DNA of 30,023 nt from a virus: positions 1-30,023 of the IMG/VR virus record IMGVR_UViG_3300021379_000258. One strand, 5' to 3'. The notes under the pieces are model-generated. The model saw nothing but the letters and a program-made list of their open reading frames with translations. It was not told where the DNA came from and did no database searches. Positions 1 through 7,523 of this stretch are shown here, in pieces; within the stretch, counting starts at the first letter, position 1, and the number at the start of each line of letters is the position of its first letter. Made by a program: the position numbers and the translations under genes.

Positions 1-1
1 T

Positions 2-373
2 GAAGACTCACAAGCGTATGACAAACTCACCGCACAAGGTGTGTGCGAGTTTTCATCTACATCATTCTTGAGGGGTATCACATTCTCTGACTGTGTGTTG
101 GTCGTGGATGAGATGCAGAACCTCACCTTCCATGAACTAGACAGTATCATCACAAGGGTCGGACAGAACTGTCGGATCATCTTCTGCGGTGACTACTACC
201 AATCAGATTTCGTCAAACGTGACGATAAAAAAGGTCTATCCAAGTTCCTTGACATCATTGAACACCTAAATAACTTCACAACAGTCAACTTCACGTGGGC
301 AGATATTGTTCGATCTGACTTCGTGAGAGACTACATAATGACAAAAGAAATGTTAGGAGTTACTAATGAATAG
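2..373 (+). CDS. phoH: PhoH-family P-loop ATPase, C-terminal part
   Basis: Only the C-terminal ~123 residues lie in the window; the frame is open from base 2. The RGITF segment, the Walker B-like LVVDEMQNLT stretch and the following IIFCGDYYQSD segment match the second half of the PhoH ATPase core, which is common in marine phages. PhoH proteins are ATPases with proposed RNA-linked or phosphate-starvation roles; the role in phages is unsettled. The N-terminal Walker A region is outside the window, so completeness cannot be judged. The gene overlaps the lysozyme start by 8 bases, which suggests coupled translation. Confidence 0.85.
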   Translation, partial: EDSQAYDKLTAQGVCEFSSTSFLRGITFSDCVLVVDEMQNLTFHELDSIITRVGQNCRIIFCGDYYQSDFVKRDDKKGLSKFLDIIEHLNNFTTVNFTWADIVRSDFVRDYIMTKEMLGVTNE

Positions 374-815
374 AGAAGCGGTATTTGAACAATTAAAAAT
401 AGACGAAGGAGTCGAATATGAAATCTATAACGATCACCTCGGCTACCCCACTTTTGGAGTTGGTCACCTTATCGTCGAAGGTGACCCAGAGGTCGGACAA
501 TCAGTTGGAACTCCAGTTAGCGAAGAAAGAGTTAAGGAGTGTTTTGAAAGAGACCTTGATACAGCCATCGGAGAGTGTGAGCACTTATACGGCGCAGGGG
601 AATTTGGAAACCTACCAGATGAAGTCCAGCAAATCTTGGTTAATATGATGTTTAACATGGGACGTACACGTCTCAGTAAGTTCAAGAACTTCAACGCTGC
701 AATTGCAGAAGGTGACTGGAAACGGGCTGCCGTTGAAGGTCGTGATAGTCTTTGGTATCGACAGGTCACGAACCGTGCAGAACGTCTCATGTCACGCATG
801 GAGAATGTTTCGTAA
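366..815 (+). CDS. T4-lysozyme-type endolysin (GH24)
   Basis: A 149-residue muramidase that would cut the glycan strands of peptidoglycan at lysis. Glu14, Asp23 and Thr29 have exactly the spacing of the T4 lysozyme catalytic triad (Glu11, Asp20, Thr26), within the segment LGYPTFGVGHL. A later segment, LVNMMFNMGRTRLSKFKN, matches the C-terminal helical lobe. The length is slightly below the 164 residues of T4 lysozyme. No signal peptide is visible, so it would depend on a holin to reach the wall. Its start overlaps the end of phoH by 8 bases. The spanin genes lie about 15.5 kb away, so the lysis genes are dispersed. Confidence 0.93.
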   Translation: MNREAVFEQLKIDEGVEYEIYNDHLGYPTFGVGHLIVEGDPEVGQSVGTPVSEERVKECFERDLDTAIGECEHLYGAGEFGNLPDEVQQILVNMMFNMGRTRLSKFKNFNAAIAEGDWKRAAVEGRDSLWYRQVTNRAERLMSRMENVS

Positions 816-838
816 CCACAGGGAGACTTGAGAGAGTC

Positions 839-1003
839 ATGGCAAAGTACAGCCGCCACGATGTCCGCAACAAAAAGCGGAACAAGCACAAACAGTACTC
901 AAAGGATGGGTACAAAGGAAGATTACATAATGTCGAAGGTAAACAGCGAGTCAGGGAAAAACTTAATTTTCCAGTATATGATTCTGAATCCGGACTTAGA
1001 TGA
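839..1003 (+). CDS. Small basic protein overlapping the next gene
   Basis: A possible 54-residue, strongly basic protein beginning MAKYSRHDVRNKKRNKHKQ. The ATG at 839 follows a purine-rich stretch (GGGAGA, then GAGAG). The Lys/Arg-rich start resembles other small basic phage proteins, including the one at 22881. It overlaps the start of the glycosyltransferase at 930 by 74 bases in another frame. The C-terminal residues past about position 40 look less constrained. I do not recognise a function; nucleic-acid binding is a guess from charge alone. It could be spurious. Confidence 0.45.
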   Translation: MAKYSRHDVRNKKRNKHKQYSKDGYKGRLHNVEGKQRVREKLNFPVYDSESGLR

Positions 1004-1778
1004 GAAGCGTGGCCCTATACTAGGACAGTCTCGTTCTAAAATCTACTCCGAATGTGCGGACATCTCCCGTAAGTCTTTTGAGATTTACGCAGACAAGATT
1101 GGTGCAGAATACTTCTATTCAGATGAAGCGGTCTACACCAAGGATGAGTATGAGAGAGACACTACAGTGTGTCTCTTTGAATGTCTGCGTTTGATCTACG
1201 ATCCTTGGTTTGATCAGTTCGACAAGGTTGCGTTCTTTGATACCGACATTGTTGCGAACACCGAAGAGAACATCTTCGATGCACACGACAGTGAAGTCTA
1301 CGGTGTCTTAGAGTCTGACATTAGAACCCACAACGGTGGTGGATACAACGCATGGGACAGGAAAGAATCTGTCTATTGGGATCAGGTGGAGAAGTTTGTA
1401 CACCACGGCATTCCAGTCGTACCCGCTATGCCACCCAACGTACCATCCAAGTTGACCATCATGAACACGGGTGTCGTGGTCTGGACTAAGGACGCCAGAC
1501 TATACGCACGTGAATGTTTTGATGATTGGAAAGAGTGGTACTTTACCGGCCCACAGAAACACATGTCCCTAATGAACGATCAACCGTACCTGTCCGGCAT
1601 GTTTCAGAAACATGATATGGATGTTGGTACGTTGGATCAGACTTGGAACGACTCACCCCACTATGAGACACTAGACAAGTTTTTTGAAATCGCCAAGATG
1701 TGTCACTACACAGGGGGTGAGTGGAAGGTCGATATGATCCAACACTACAAGGATGGACGTTTTAAGATATTCGGGTGA
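930..1778 (+). CDS. GT-A glycosyltransferase (GT8-like)
   Basis: A 282-residue protein with a hydrophobic strand ending in Asp104-Thr-Asp106 (AFFDTDIV), the DxD motif that binds metal and nucleotide-sugar in GT-A enzymes. Downstream, IMNTGVVVWTKDA resembles the acceptor-side 'NTG' segment of GT8-type enzymes, and NDQPYLSGMF resembles the later D-Q motif. The ATG at 930 is preferred over the upstream start at 828 because it has a good AAAGGAA ribosome site and the preceding residues look unstructured. A paralogue-like protein is at 15689. It converges with the minus-strand gene at 1762, overlapping it by 17 bases. Sugar and acceptor are unknown. Confidence 0.72.
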   Translation: MSKVNSESGKNLIFQYMILNPDLDEKRGPILGQSRSKIYSECADISRKSFEIYADKIGAEYFYSDEAVYTKDEYERDTTVCLFECLRLIYDPWFDQFDKVAFFDTDIVANTEENIFDAHDSEVYGVLESDIRTHNGGGYNAWDRKESVYWDQVEKFVHHGIPVVPAMPPNVPSKLTIMNTGVVVWTKDARLYARECFDDWKEWYFTGPQKHMSLMNDQPYLSGMFQKHDMDVGTLDQTWNDSPHYETLDKFFEIAKMCHYTGGEWKVDMIQHYKDGRFKIFG

Positions 1779-2010
1779 TGTCCTTGACGTTACAGATCAT
1801 CTTCTCACCGTCTATGATTAACATAACCCTACCGTGTTTACGAAGTTTACCAATAGGTCGCAGTACGACATTCTTGGCATCCTTCTGAACCCACCAACAG
1901 TCGGTGGTGATTTCGACTAACTTTTGTTCAGACTTCGACTGCATTCTGAACTCGGCGGCCTGAGATGGAATCGCTATAAGTAATGCGATAGTTGCAATTA
2001 GTGCTCTCAT
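1762..2010 (-). CDS. Small exported protein of unknown function
   Basis: An 82-residue protein on the minus strand. It starts with a textbook Sec signal peptide: MRALIATIALLIAIPSQAA, with cleavage likely after SQAA (residues 16-19). The mature part is about 63 residues with two Cys (one in DCWW, one in MICNV), which could form a disulfide in the periplasm. A strong ribosome site (GAAGGAG, 7 bases before ATG) lies at about 2018-2024. It is one of few minus-strand genes in this half of the window, so it is a separate transcription unit. I cannot assign a function; a role in the envelope of the infected cell is inferred only from the signal. Confidence 0.75.
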   Translation of the reverse strand: MRALIATIALLIAIPSQAAEFRMQSKSEQKLVEITTDCWWVQKDAKNVVLRPIGKLRKHGRVMLIIDGEKMICNVKDITRIS

Positions 2011-2096
2011 GTGTATCTCCTTCGTTTCACAACGAGTTGGTATATATGACAGTTTTATTACATATATACATTATATATGCATTTTAGGATTTTAAG

Positions 2097-2246
2097 ATGA
2101 GCAAAAAACCGAAGAACGATCAGTTATTGGTAAAAATTAACAAGGAGGATAAGAAGAAGTTTATCGCCTTGTGTGAGAGTGATGACACCACCGCCAGCAG
2201 AGAAATCCGCAAATTTATTGAAAGATTTTTGAAAGAAAACGCTTGA
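2097..2246 (+). CDS. Ribbon-helix-helix (CopG/Arc-like) small DNA-binding protein
   Basis: A 49-residue ORF. After a basic start, the strand-like DQLLVKINKED is followed by two predicted helices (KKKFIALCES and SREIRKFIERFLKE) separated by a short turn (DDTTA). This is the order and size of ribbon-helix-helix repressors and antitoxins. The ATG at 2097 has an upstream AGGA at 2087-2090. Its stop codon lies inside the -35 box of the promoter for the HAD gene, so it may autoregulate or control that promoter. The fold is inferred from pattern only. No toxin-like partner is adjacent. Confidence 0.65.
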   Translation: MSKKPKNDQLLVKINKEDKKKFIALCESDDTTASREIRKFIERFLKENA

Positions 2247-2271
2247 CAGGGGTACTCAGTTCAGGTATACT
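2243..2271 (+). promoter_or_regulatory. Consensus sigma70 promoter for the HAD phosphatase gene
   Basis: TTGACA at 2243-2248 and TATACT at 2266-2271 are separated by 17 bases. Transcription would start near 2278, giving a ~17-base leader that carries GAGAGG before the ATG at 2295. The -35 box overlaps the stop codon of the preceding ribbon-helix-helix gene. Confidence 0.8.
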
Positions 2272-2294
2272 TACCCTGTAACTGAGAGGTAGTA

Positions 2295-2867
2295 ATGAAA
2301 GAAAAAGTGATTTTAGTTGATTGTGATGGTGTCCTACTGGACTGGATGTACGCATTCCGTCAGTGGATGAAGCGTCACGGATATGAAGAGGTTAACCCCA
2401 ACCTCTACGAAGTGCACCGAATATTCGACATCCCTCGTGCAGAGGCCAAGAAGTTGTGTCGGATGTTCAACGAGAGTGCAACCATTCGGAAACTCCCGCC
2501 CCTACGAGATGCGATCAAGTACGTTCGCAAACTCCACGAAGAACATGGATACATCTTCCATGCAATCACCAGTCTGAGTAACGATGAGTACGCTCAACAC
2601 CTACGGACTAAGAACCTGTGTGAGTTGTTCGGCCCTACTGTCTTTGAGAAGTATGTCTACCTAGACACTGGTGCGGACAAGGACGAAGCGCTTCTCCCCT
2701 ACAAGGACACTGAGTGTCTCTGGGTTGAAGACAAGCCTGAGAACGCACAAGTCGGTAAGGAGTTGGGTCTTGATGCTGTCCTGATGGCATGGGAATACAA
2801 CCGTGACGAATACAACATCCCCCGTGTCCAGAACTGGAAGGCGATCTACGAACGTCTAGTTGGGTAA
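2295..2867 (+). CDS. HAD-superfamily phosphatase, 5'-nucleotidase-like
   Basis: A 190-residue HAD hydrolase. Motif I is Asp9-Cys-Asp11-Gly-Val (nucleophile and general acid), motif II Thr92/Ser93 in ITSLS, motif III probably Lys129 in GADKDEAL, and motif IV Asp146 in WVEDKPENA. Size and the insert after motif I resemble deoxynucleotidase-type HAD proteins found in phages, which would dephosphorylate nucleotides during genome synthesis. Substrate is not certain from sequence; a sugar-phosphate is also possible given the glycan genes nearby. It has its own strong promoter immediately upstream. Confidence 0.8.
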   Translation: MKEKVILVDCDGVLLDWMYAFRQWMKRHGYEEVNPNLYEVHRIFDIPRAEAKKLCRMFNESATIRKLPPLRDAIKYVRKLHEEHGYIFHAITSLSNDEYAQHLRTKNLCELFGPTVFEKYVYLDTGADKDEALLPYKDTECLWVEDKPENAQVGKELGLDAVLMAWEYNRDEYNIPRVQNWKAIYERLVG

Positions 2868-2904
2868 CCCATATATACCTCTGTGATTAATTGCGAGGTA
2901 TAAC

Positions 2905-4452
2905 ATGACCAGATACGTAGGATTTAGTGAGTTCTATCACGATGCGGGTGTCTCCGTAATCGAAGAGGACGGTACAGTTTCGTATGCAACCCATGCGGAA
3001 CGGTGGTCTAAGACTAAGAATGATGCAACTATTCCGGAGTCTCTCTGGGATTTCGTGGGTCAACAAGATGACGAAGTGATCACCTTTTACGAGGATCACA
3101 AAGTCAAGTATGGTATCAGAGGCGGCATTGCCGCTCATGCTGGTATCTACAATAAGTTGACAGGTGATCTGACTCCCGGCCAAATCACAGACAAGTATGG
3201 ATACACCAAGCATCTGAACGCACACAAGATGGTGCCTCTCTACGAGGCACTGGTCTTCGACACTCACCACCTCCACCACGAATCACACGTTGCAGGCGCA
3301 CTGTACACCCGCCCTTGGGATTCCCTTGAGGATACCGTCTGCGTGTCCATTGACGGCGCAGGAGAGGTTCAGTGTTCGGTCATCATGGATACCAATTACA
3401 ACGTCATCAAAGAGTGGCACTACCCCAAGTCTATCGGGGTCATCTACGGAACCGTAACAAAGGCACTTGGTCTTCGTCCCCTTGAGGATGAGTATGTTGT
3501 TATGGGACTAAGTTCCTACGGAGAGGATGAGTTCTCTGACTGGATTTACCAGAAGTACCATGAGTTCAGTGATGAGGCTCATGAGATTGAGAACGGTGTT
3601 AAGATCGGAGAAGAGGACTCAGAGAGAGAACAACGCAGACGTTTGTTCAGGGATGAGTTGATGCACAAGTGTAAAAAAACTTCTCCGGAGAACGCCGCTG
3701 CGTCTGTACAAGAGTTCGCACGTCGAGCGATTCTGGAGATCATGGAGATCGCCCGCCAGCATGGTTCTAAGTTAGTTTACTCCGGCGGGTGTGCACAGAA
3801 TGTGGTAATCAACTCTTTGATCCACGAGATGTTCGATGAGGTACACATCGCAATCGCTCCCGCAGACTCAGGGTCTTCTCTGGGGTGTGCTGCAAAGACT
3901 TGGGCAGAGGCGACAGGAAAGGACAAACTCATCTGGACTCCCTACATGGGAACCAACATTGACCGTGAGATCAACCCCAAGGAAGTCGTGGATCATTTGA
4001 TGCAACACCAGTACTGTGGTGTCGCAAATGGTCGTGCAGAGTTTGGGCCACGTGCACTGGGGAATCGATCCCTGATTGCAGACGTTAGGTTCGATGTCAA
4101 GGACACCGTGAACGAGATCAAACGCAGACAGAAGTATCGTCCTTTCGCCCCCGCAATCCTAGAGGAGTTTGCGGATCAATACTTTGAAGGGCCAATGAAT
4201 GAGTACATGCAGTTTACCTCCAAGGCACTTCATGACTATTCGTCGGTGACTCACGTAGACGGAACCGCACGTGTACAGATTGTACGCAAGGACTGTCAGT
4301 CAGTGTTCCGTAAGATCATTGAGGAGTACTACGAACGCACGGGCGTTCCAATGTTACTAAATACTAGCTTGAACATCCGTGGAAGACCTATGGTTGATGA
4401 TGTCAAGGACGCAAAACTGTGGGAGAGTACATATAATGTCAAGGTGTTCTAA
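2905..4452 (+). CDS. NodU/CmcH-family carbamoyltransferase
   Basis: A 515-residue protein that would transfer a carbamoyl group from carbamoyl phosphate to a hydroxyl, through a carbamoyl-adenylate. The Kae1-like N-terminal domain shows FYHDAGVSV (10-18), HHLHHESHVAGAL (121-133), the SIDGAGE phosphate loop (148-154) and YSGGCAQN (292-299). The C-terminal domain shows GRAEFGPRALGNRS (376-389), RPFAPAILEE and NTSLNIRGRP. All hallmark segments are present and the length is near the usual 550-600. It ends shortly before a small membrane-protein gene. Acceptor is unknown; neighbouring glycosyltransferases suggest a sugar. Confidence 0.92.
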   Translation: MTRYVGFSEFYHDAGVSVIEEDGTVSYATHAERWSKTKNDATIPESLWDFVGQQDDEVITFYEDHKVKYGIRGGIAAHAGIYNKLTGDLTPGQITDKYGYTKHLNAHKMVPLYEALVFDTHHLHHESHVAGALYTRPWDSLEDTVCVSIDGAGEVQCSVIMDTNYNVIKEWHYPKSIGVIYGTVTKALGLRPLEDEYVVMGLSSYGEDEFSDWIYQKYHEFSDEAHEIENGVKIGEEDSEREQRRRLFRDELMHKCKKTSPENAAASVQEFARRAILEIMEIARQHGSKLVYSGGCAQNVVINSLIHEMFDEVHIAIAPADSGSSLGCAAKTWAEATGKDKLIWTPYMGTNIDREINPKEVVDHLMQHQYCGVANGRAEFGPRALGNRSLIADVRFDVKDTVNEIKRRQKYRPFAPAILEEFADQYFEGPMNEYMQFTSKALHDYSSVTHVDGTARVQIVRKDCQSVFRKIIEEYYERTGVPMLLNTSLNIRGRPMVDDVKDAKLWESTYNVKVF

Positions 4453-4477
4453 TACTAACTAGAATAAGGAACATGAC

Positions 4478-4801
4478 ATGTCAGAAGAGAACAAACCAAT
4501 GTACCATCCCGCAGACTCTAACGGTGATGGTGTTGTATCCCCCGAAGAACACCAGATGTATCTTGAGTTCAAACGAAAGGAACTAGAAGACGCAGATGCA
4601 ATGCGTGACGCACAGCGCAGCATGACATGGTTCGCACTGTTCGGTCTGTTACTCTATCCCTTTGCGGTTGTACTCGCAGACTGGATCGGGTTGGATAGTG
4701 CGTCCAAGATTTTAGGTGATATGGCTGCAACTTACTTCGTGTCTGTTGCTGCAATCGTTGCTGCATTCTTTGGTGGACAGGCATACTCAGCGAAGAAGTA
4801 A
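4478..4801 (+). CDS. Membrane protein with one EF-hand-like loop
   Basis: A 107-residue protein. Residues 13-24 form a canonical EF-hand loop (Asp13, Asn15, Asp17, Gly18, Ser21, Glu24), followed by a charged helix (about 25-48) and two predicted transmembrane segments (about 51-68 and 84-101). The cytoplasmic or periplasmic side of the loop is not determined. Small two-span proteins of this type occur in marine T4-like phages, but I know no proven function; holin is a possibility because no other holin is evident in the window. It ends with TAA overlapping nothing, directly abutting the next ATG at 4802. Confidence 0.78.
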   Translation: MSEENKPMYHPADSNGDGVVSPEEHQMYLEFKRKELEDADAMRDAQRSMTWFALFGLLLYPFAVVLADWIGLDSASKILGDMAATYFVSVAAIVAAFFGGQAYSAKK

Positions 4802-4969
4802 ATGAAGAACCTTTGGAGATTATGGGCCAAGTCACTTGGTGAGAAGGTCGGAGAGACCGACACACAGGCAGACGGTGTAGCAGTCATTAGAACCTTCTGG
4901 TGGGTGCTACACGTCTTTACCTGTTTTATGATCATAATCCACAATGGAAGAAACTTGGGATGGTGGTAA
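4802..4969 (+). CDS. Small conserved membrane protein (55 aa)
   Basis: Starts immediately after the stop of the EF-hand protein and ends immediately before the ATG of the next gene, with no spacer on either side. The start MKNLWRLWAKSLGEKVGET is a pattern I recall from marine T4-like phages. It is followed by one hydrophobic segment (about residues 31-47, VLHVFTCFMIII) and a Trp-rich C-terminus ending GWW. The perfect packing between neighbours supports it being real. Function is not known; a membrane role linked to the preceding gene is inferred from position. Confidence 0.75.
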   Translation: MKNLWRLWAKSLGEKVGETDTQADGVAVIRTFWWVLHVFTCFMIIIHNGRNLGWW

Positions 4970-5821
4970 ATGGAACGAGTGACATGGCGAGGAACGCCAG
5001 GCGTAGGTGATTTCATGTGGGCACTTAACTGTGTCCACCACTACGCATACACCAATAAAGTCAAAGTCAAACTGGAGATGCACTGGGAACACGGTGAGGA
5101 CTATCTCCATCACTTCGAAGACCCCGAAACAATCATCGAGCGGATGAACTACATCCACAACTTCTATCATCGTAAGGATGATGTTGTGATCAGTCATGAG
5201 TACTATGCAGAAGGAAGATATTCCGACTGGAAGTATAGTGATGACTTGGAGAAAGAGGGTGGTATGGTTCGGGTTAAATCACCAAAAGACTCCAACCCCA
5301 ACAAGAATCGGTTCTGGTTTGAATCAGGAAATGTGCTCGACAACTCTGCACCACCTAATAACTGGTTATTTCGTGAGGACGCTTTCCAACAAATAGACGG
5401 TAAGAAAGTAGTCATTTGGACGCCAGTGACCAACGCAGAACTCCCCCGTCACTGGAAAAGAAAGTTGACAAAACAGGATTGGGATGTTATAATCTATAAA
5501 CTCCGCCGAGCGGGATTAAATGTAGTTGAATTGAACTACCGAACACCTGTAAGAGAAGCTATGTATCACATCTCTACATGTAGACAGGTGATCTGTTACG
5601 ATGGTATGTGGCACTATATTGCTAAGAACTTCGCAAGACCTATGGCAGTATTAAGTAAAGAAGGGATCACTAAATACCACACCGAACATGCCATTAGAGT
5701 GTGTCCTGATGATACACATGAAACAAACATATGGTGGTGGATGGATAACTTACCTATCTTATTAGGTCATTCGAAGAAGAAGGCAGTGGAGTATGAAAGA
5801 CGAATACGATCTCTTTGTTAA
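4970..5821 (+). CDS. GT9-like (heptosyltransferase-type) GT-B protein
   Basis: A 283-residue protein. PGVGDFMWALN (10-20) resembles the N-terminal loop of ADP-heptosyltransferases. The middle IWTPVTNAELPRHW marks the start of a second Rossmann-like domain, and TPVREAMYHISTCRQVICYDG followed by WHYIAKNFARPMAVL resembles the C-terminal donor-binding lobe of GT9 and similar phage proteins. Sequence similarity to true GT9 enzymes looks remote, so activity is inferred. It is the first gene of a one-direction accessory island and overlaps the methyltransferase at 5793 by 29 bases. A consensus promoter sits inside it at 5465-5493. Confidence 0.6.
   Translation: MERVTWRGTPGVGDFMWALNCVHHYAYTNKVKVKLEMHWEHGEDYLHHFEDPETIIERMNYIHNFYHRKDDVVISHEYYAEGRYSDWKYSDDLEKEGGMVRVKSPKDSNPNKNRFWFESGNVLDNSAPPNNWLFREDAFQQIDGKKVVIWTPVTNAELPRHWKRKLTKQDWDVIIYKLRRAGLNVVELNYRTPVREAMYHISTCRQVICYDGMWHYIAKNFARPMAVLSKEGITKYHTEHAIRVCPDDTHETNIWWWMDNLPILLGHSKKKAVEYERRIRSLC
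5465..5493 (+). promoter_or_regulatory. Perfect consensus sigma70 promoter inside a coding region
   Basis: TTGACA at 5465-5470, a 17-base spacer and TATAAT at 5488-5493, all within the GT9-like gene. A transcript would start near 5500 and carry the methyltransferase (5793) and radical SAM (6332) genes. Matching all twelve bases at optimal spacing is unlikely by chance in 30 kb, but coding constraint cannot be excluded. Confidence 0.55.
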
Positions 5822-6344
5822 AGAAGGTCACATTCTTGACACCCCTAAAACAAGGGAAGTGTTCAAACACATCCTTCGACTAGGTAACATTAGGAGAGTC
5901 TTCGAAATTGGATTTAACAGTGGACACTCAGCTAGGTTATGGTTAGACTTAGGAGTAGAACACTTACAGTCAATTGACAACTGTCAACACGAGTACACGG
6001 AATATGTTGCAAGAGACCTAGAGATTGAGACCCCTAGATTTTCTTTCAACAAGATAAACAGTCATCAACTGAACCCCAAAGAACTACGAGGATATGACCT
6101 TCTGTTCATCGATGGAGATCACAGTAAGATGGGTATCCAGAACGACTTTTGGTTAGGTCAAGAGGCGCAGATACCTTACATCCTGTTCGATGATTATGTA
6201 GACTATGGATGGCAGGCTCGATGCGGCGGTTGGATTGATCGAATCATAAACAGTCAAGATAATTATACTTGGTGTAGCGACACGTATCAGTATGATGCTA
6301 GTGGTGGTATAAATCAAATGAGAATGTGCAAATGGGTGAAATAA
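5793..6344 (+). CDS. Class I SAM-dependent methyltransferase
   Basis: A 183-residue protein with VFEIGFNSGHSA (36-47) as the SAM-binding glycine loop, the acidic end of strand 2 at SIDNC (60-63) and DLLFIDGDHS (102-111) as the strand-4 region. The IDGDHS signature is typical of the Methyltransf_24 group, which includes sugar O-methyltransferases. The C-terminus, YQYDASGGINQMRMCKWVK, is unusual for a catalytic domain, but all core motifs are present. It overlaps the gene before by 29 bases and the radical SAM gene after by 13, indicating an operon. Substrate is unknown, likely a sugar by context. Confidence 0.75.
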   Translation: MKDEYDLFVKEGHILDTPKTREVFKHILRLGNIRRVFEIGFNSGHSARLWLDLGVEHLQSIDNCQHEYTEYVARDLEIETPRFSFNKINSHQLNPKELRGYDLLFIDGDHSKMGIQNDFWLGQEAQIPYILFDDYVDYGWQARCGGWIDRIINSQDNYTWCSDTYQYDASGGINQMRMCKWVK

Positions 6345-7303
6345 AGATAGACCGTGCGGTAATTGAGATACAGGGTGCATGTAACTTTGACTGTACCATG
6401 TGTCCCCAAGACAAACGAGCGGGAGGTAGACACAAAGGGTTTCTGACCAAGATGTCTCTCCTTGAGTTCGAAGACAATGTAAGAGACTGTGCACAACATG
6501 GTATGCGGGTGGTCAACCTAGATGGATCGGGAGAGGCAACTCTGAATCGACTTCTACCTGAGTATATCAAGATCGTCAAGAGATACGACTGTCAGTCAGT
6601 TATCTTCTCTAACGGGTTTAATATGAAAGGTCAGTACATGAGGGATTGTGTGGATGCAGGACTGGACTTCTTTCGGTTCTCGTTCATTGGGCCTACACCC
6701 GAACTGTATGACAAGTGGATGTACAACACACGGGGTAGTAACTACCACCTGATCAAAGAGAACATCCGTGCTATGAAACAGTACGTTGATGAGACGGGTA
6801 GTAACTGTGTGATTGAGACATACCACCTAATCACTGACAACAACAACATCGACTGGGAACTGGATAAATACAAAGAACTCGTTGAGGAACTTGGTGTCAA
6901 AACAGAAATTTGGAAGATGCATAACTGGTCTGGTGCGTGGGACATCGGAGAGAATGCACGTAAAGGAGAGGTGAAGACTTGTGGAAGACCCTTTAGTCCT
7001 GACGTTGTTATACGTGCTGGCGGTCTTGATGGCCAACGGGGCGCTGTTCATCCTTGTTGTCAAGTTCTGGGGAGAGACGAAGAAGCCGTCCTTGGACATA
7101 CTAGCCAAAACACAATCGAAGAGATTATTCGGGGAGAAGAGTACTCTGCTTTAAGAGAAGGTCACCGAACAGGAAACTACCCGAACTACTGCAAAGATTG
7201 TGACTTCCTGTTGGATGATCCGGAGGTATTGGTCTACACCAACAACGAGAGAGACCTACATAAAATGATAGGTACAGAATTCGATCTAAACGACTATAGG
7301 TGA
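6332..7303 (+). CDS. Radical SAM enzyme with C-terminal Cys-rich region
   Basis: A 323-residue protein. Cys17-x3-Cys21-x2-Cys24 (ACNFDCTMCPQ) binds the [4Fe-4S] cluster that cleaves SAM, and NLDGSGEATL (about 60) is the SAM-binding GGE-like segment. The C-terminal region has further cysteines in CGRPF, PCCQVLG and YCKDCDF, the arrangement of a SPASM/twitch-like auxiliary cluster. The ATG at 6332 is chosen over GTG 6326; both lie within the preceding gene. Related SPASM proteins modify peptides or act in sugar and cofactor pathways. Its substrate is unknown; neighbours suggest a glycan or small molecule. Confidence 0.88.
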   Translation: MGEIKIDRAVIEIQGACNFDCTMCPQDKRAGGRHKGFLTKMSLLEFEDNVRDCAQHGMRVVNLDGSGEATLNRLLPEYIKIVKRYDCQSVIFSNGFNMKGQYMRDCVDAGLDFFRFSFIGPTPELYDKWMYNTRGSNYHLIKENIRAMKQYVDETGSNCVIETYHLITDNNNIDWELDKYKELVEELGVKTEIWKMHNWSGAWDIGENARKGEVKTCGRPFSPDVVIRAGGLDGQRGAVHPCCQVLGRDEEAVLGHTSQNTIEEIIRGEEYSALREGHRTGNYPNYCKDCDFLLDDPEVLVYTNNERDLHKMIGTEFDLNDYR

Positions 7304-7307
7304 GGGT

Positions 7308-7523
7308 ATGAATAAACTAAAGAAGTGGTGGTTAGACTTAACCAAAGAGGAGTACCACATTACCATCTGGTACGATAACGATCCCAAGGCGAAGACGATC
7401 TACAAACTCAAGTCTATTGCCAAATTGACCAACAAGAGATTGGAGGGAACGTCTACTGATGGGCATAAGATGACCCTCAGTGTAGAAGTCCCGTTTAATT
7501 ATGAGGTGAAAAAGATTCACTAA
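7308..7523 (+). CDS. Small conserved phage protein (71 aa)
   Basis: A 71-residue protein beginning MNKLKKWWLDLTKEEYHITIW, with alternating hydrophobic residues suggesting a short beta-rich fold. GAGGGT (7303-7307 region) precedes the start by a few bases. It overlaps the following glycosyltransferase by a single base (TAATG). I recall similar small proteins in marine T4-like phages but none with a function. No motifs, signal peptide or membrane segment are visible. Confidence 0.7.
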   Translation: MNKLKKWWLDLTKEEYHITIWYDNDPKAKTIYKLKSIAKLTNKRLEGTSTDGHKMTLSVEVPFNYEVKKIH

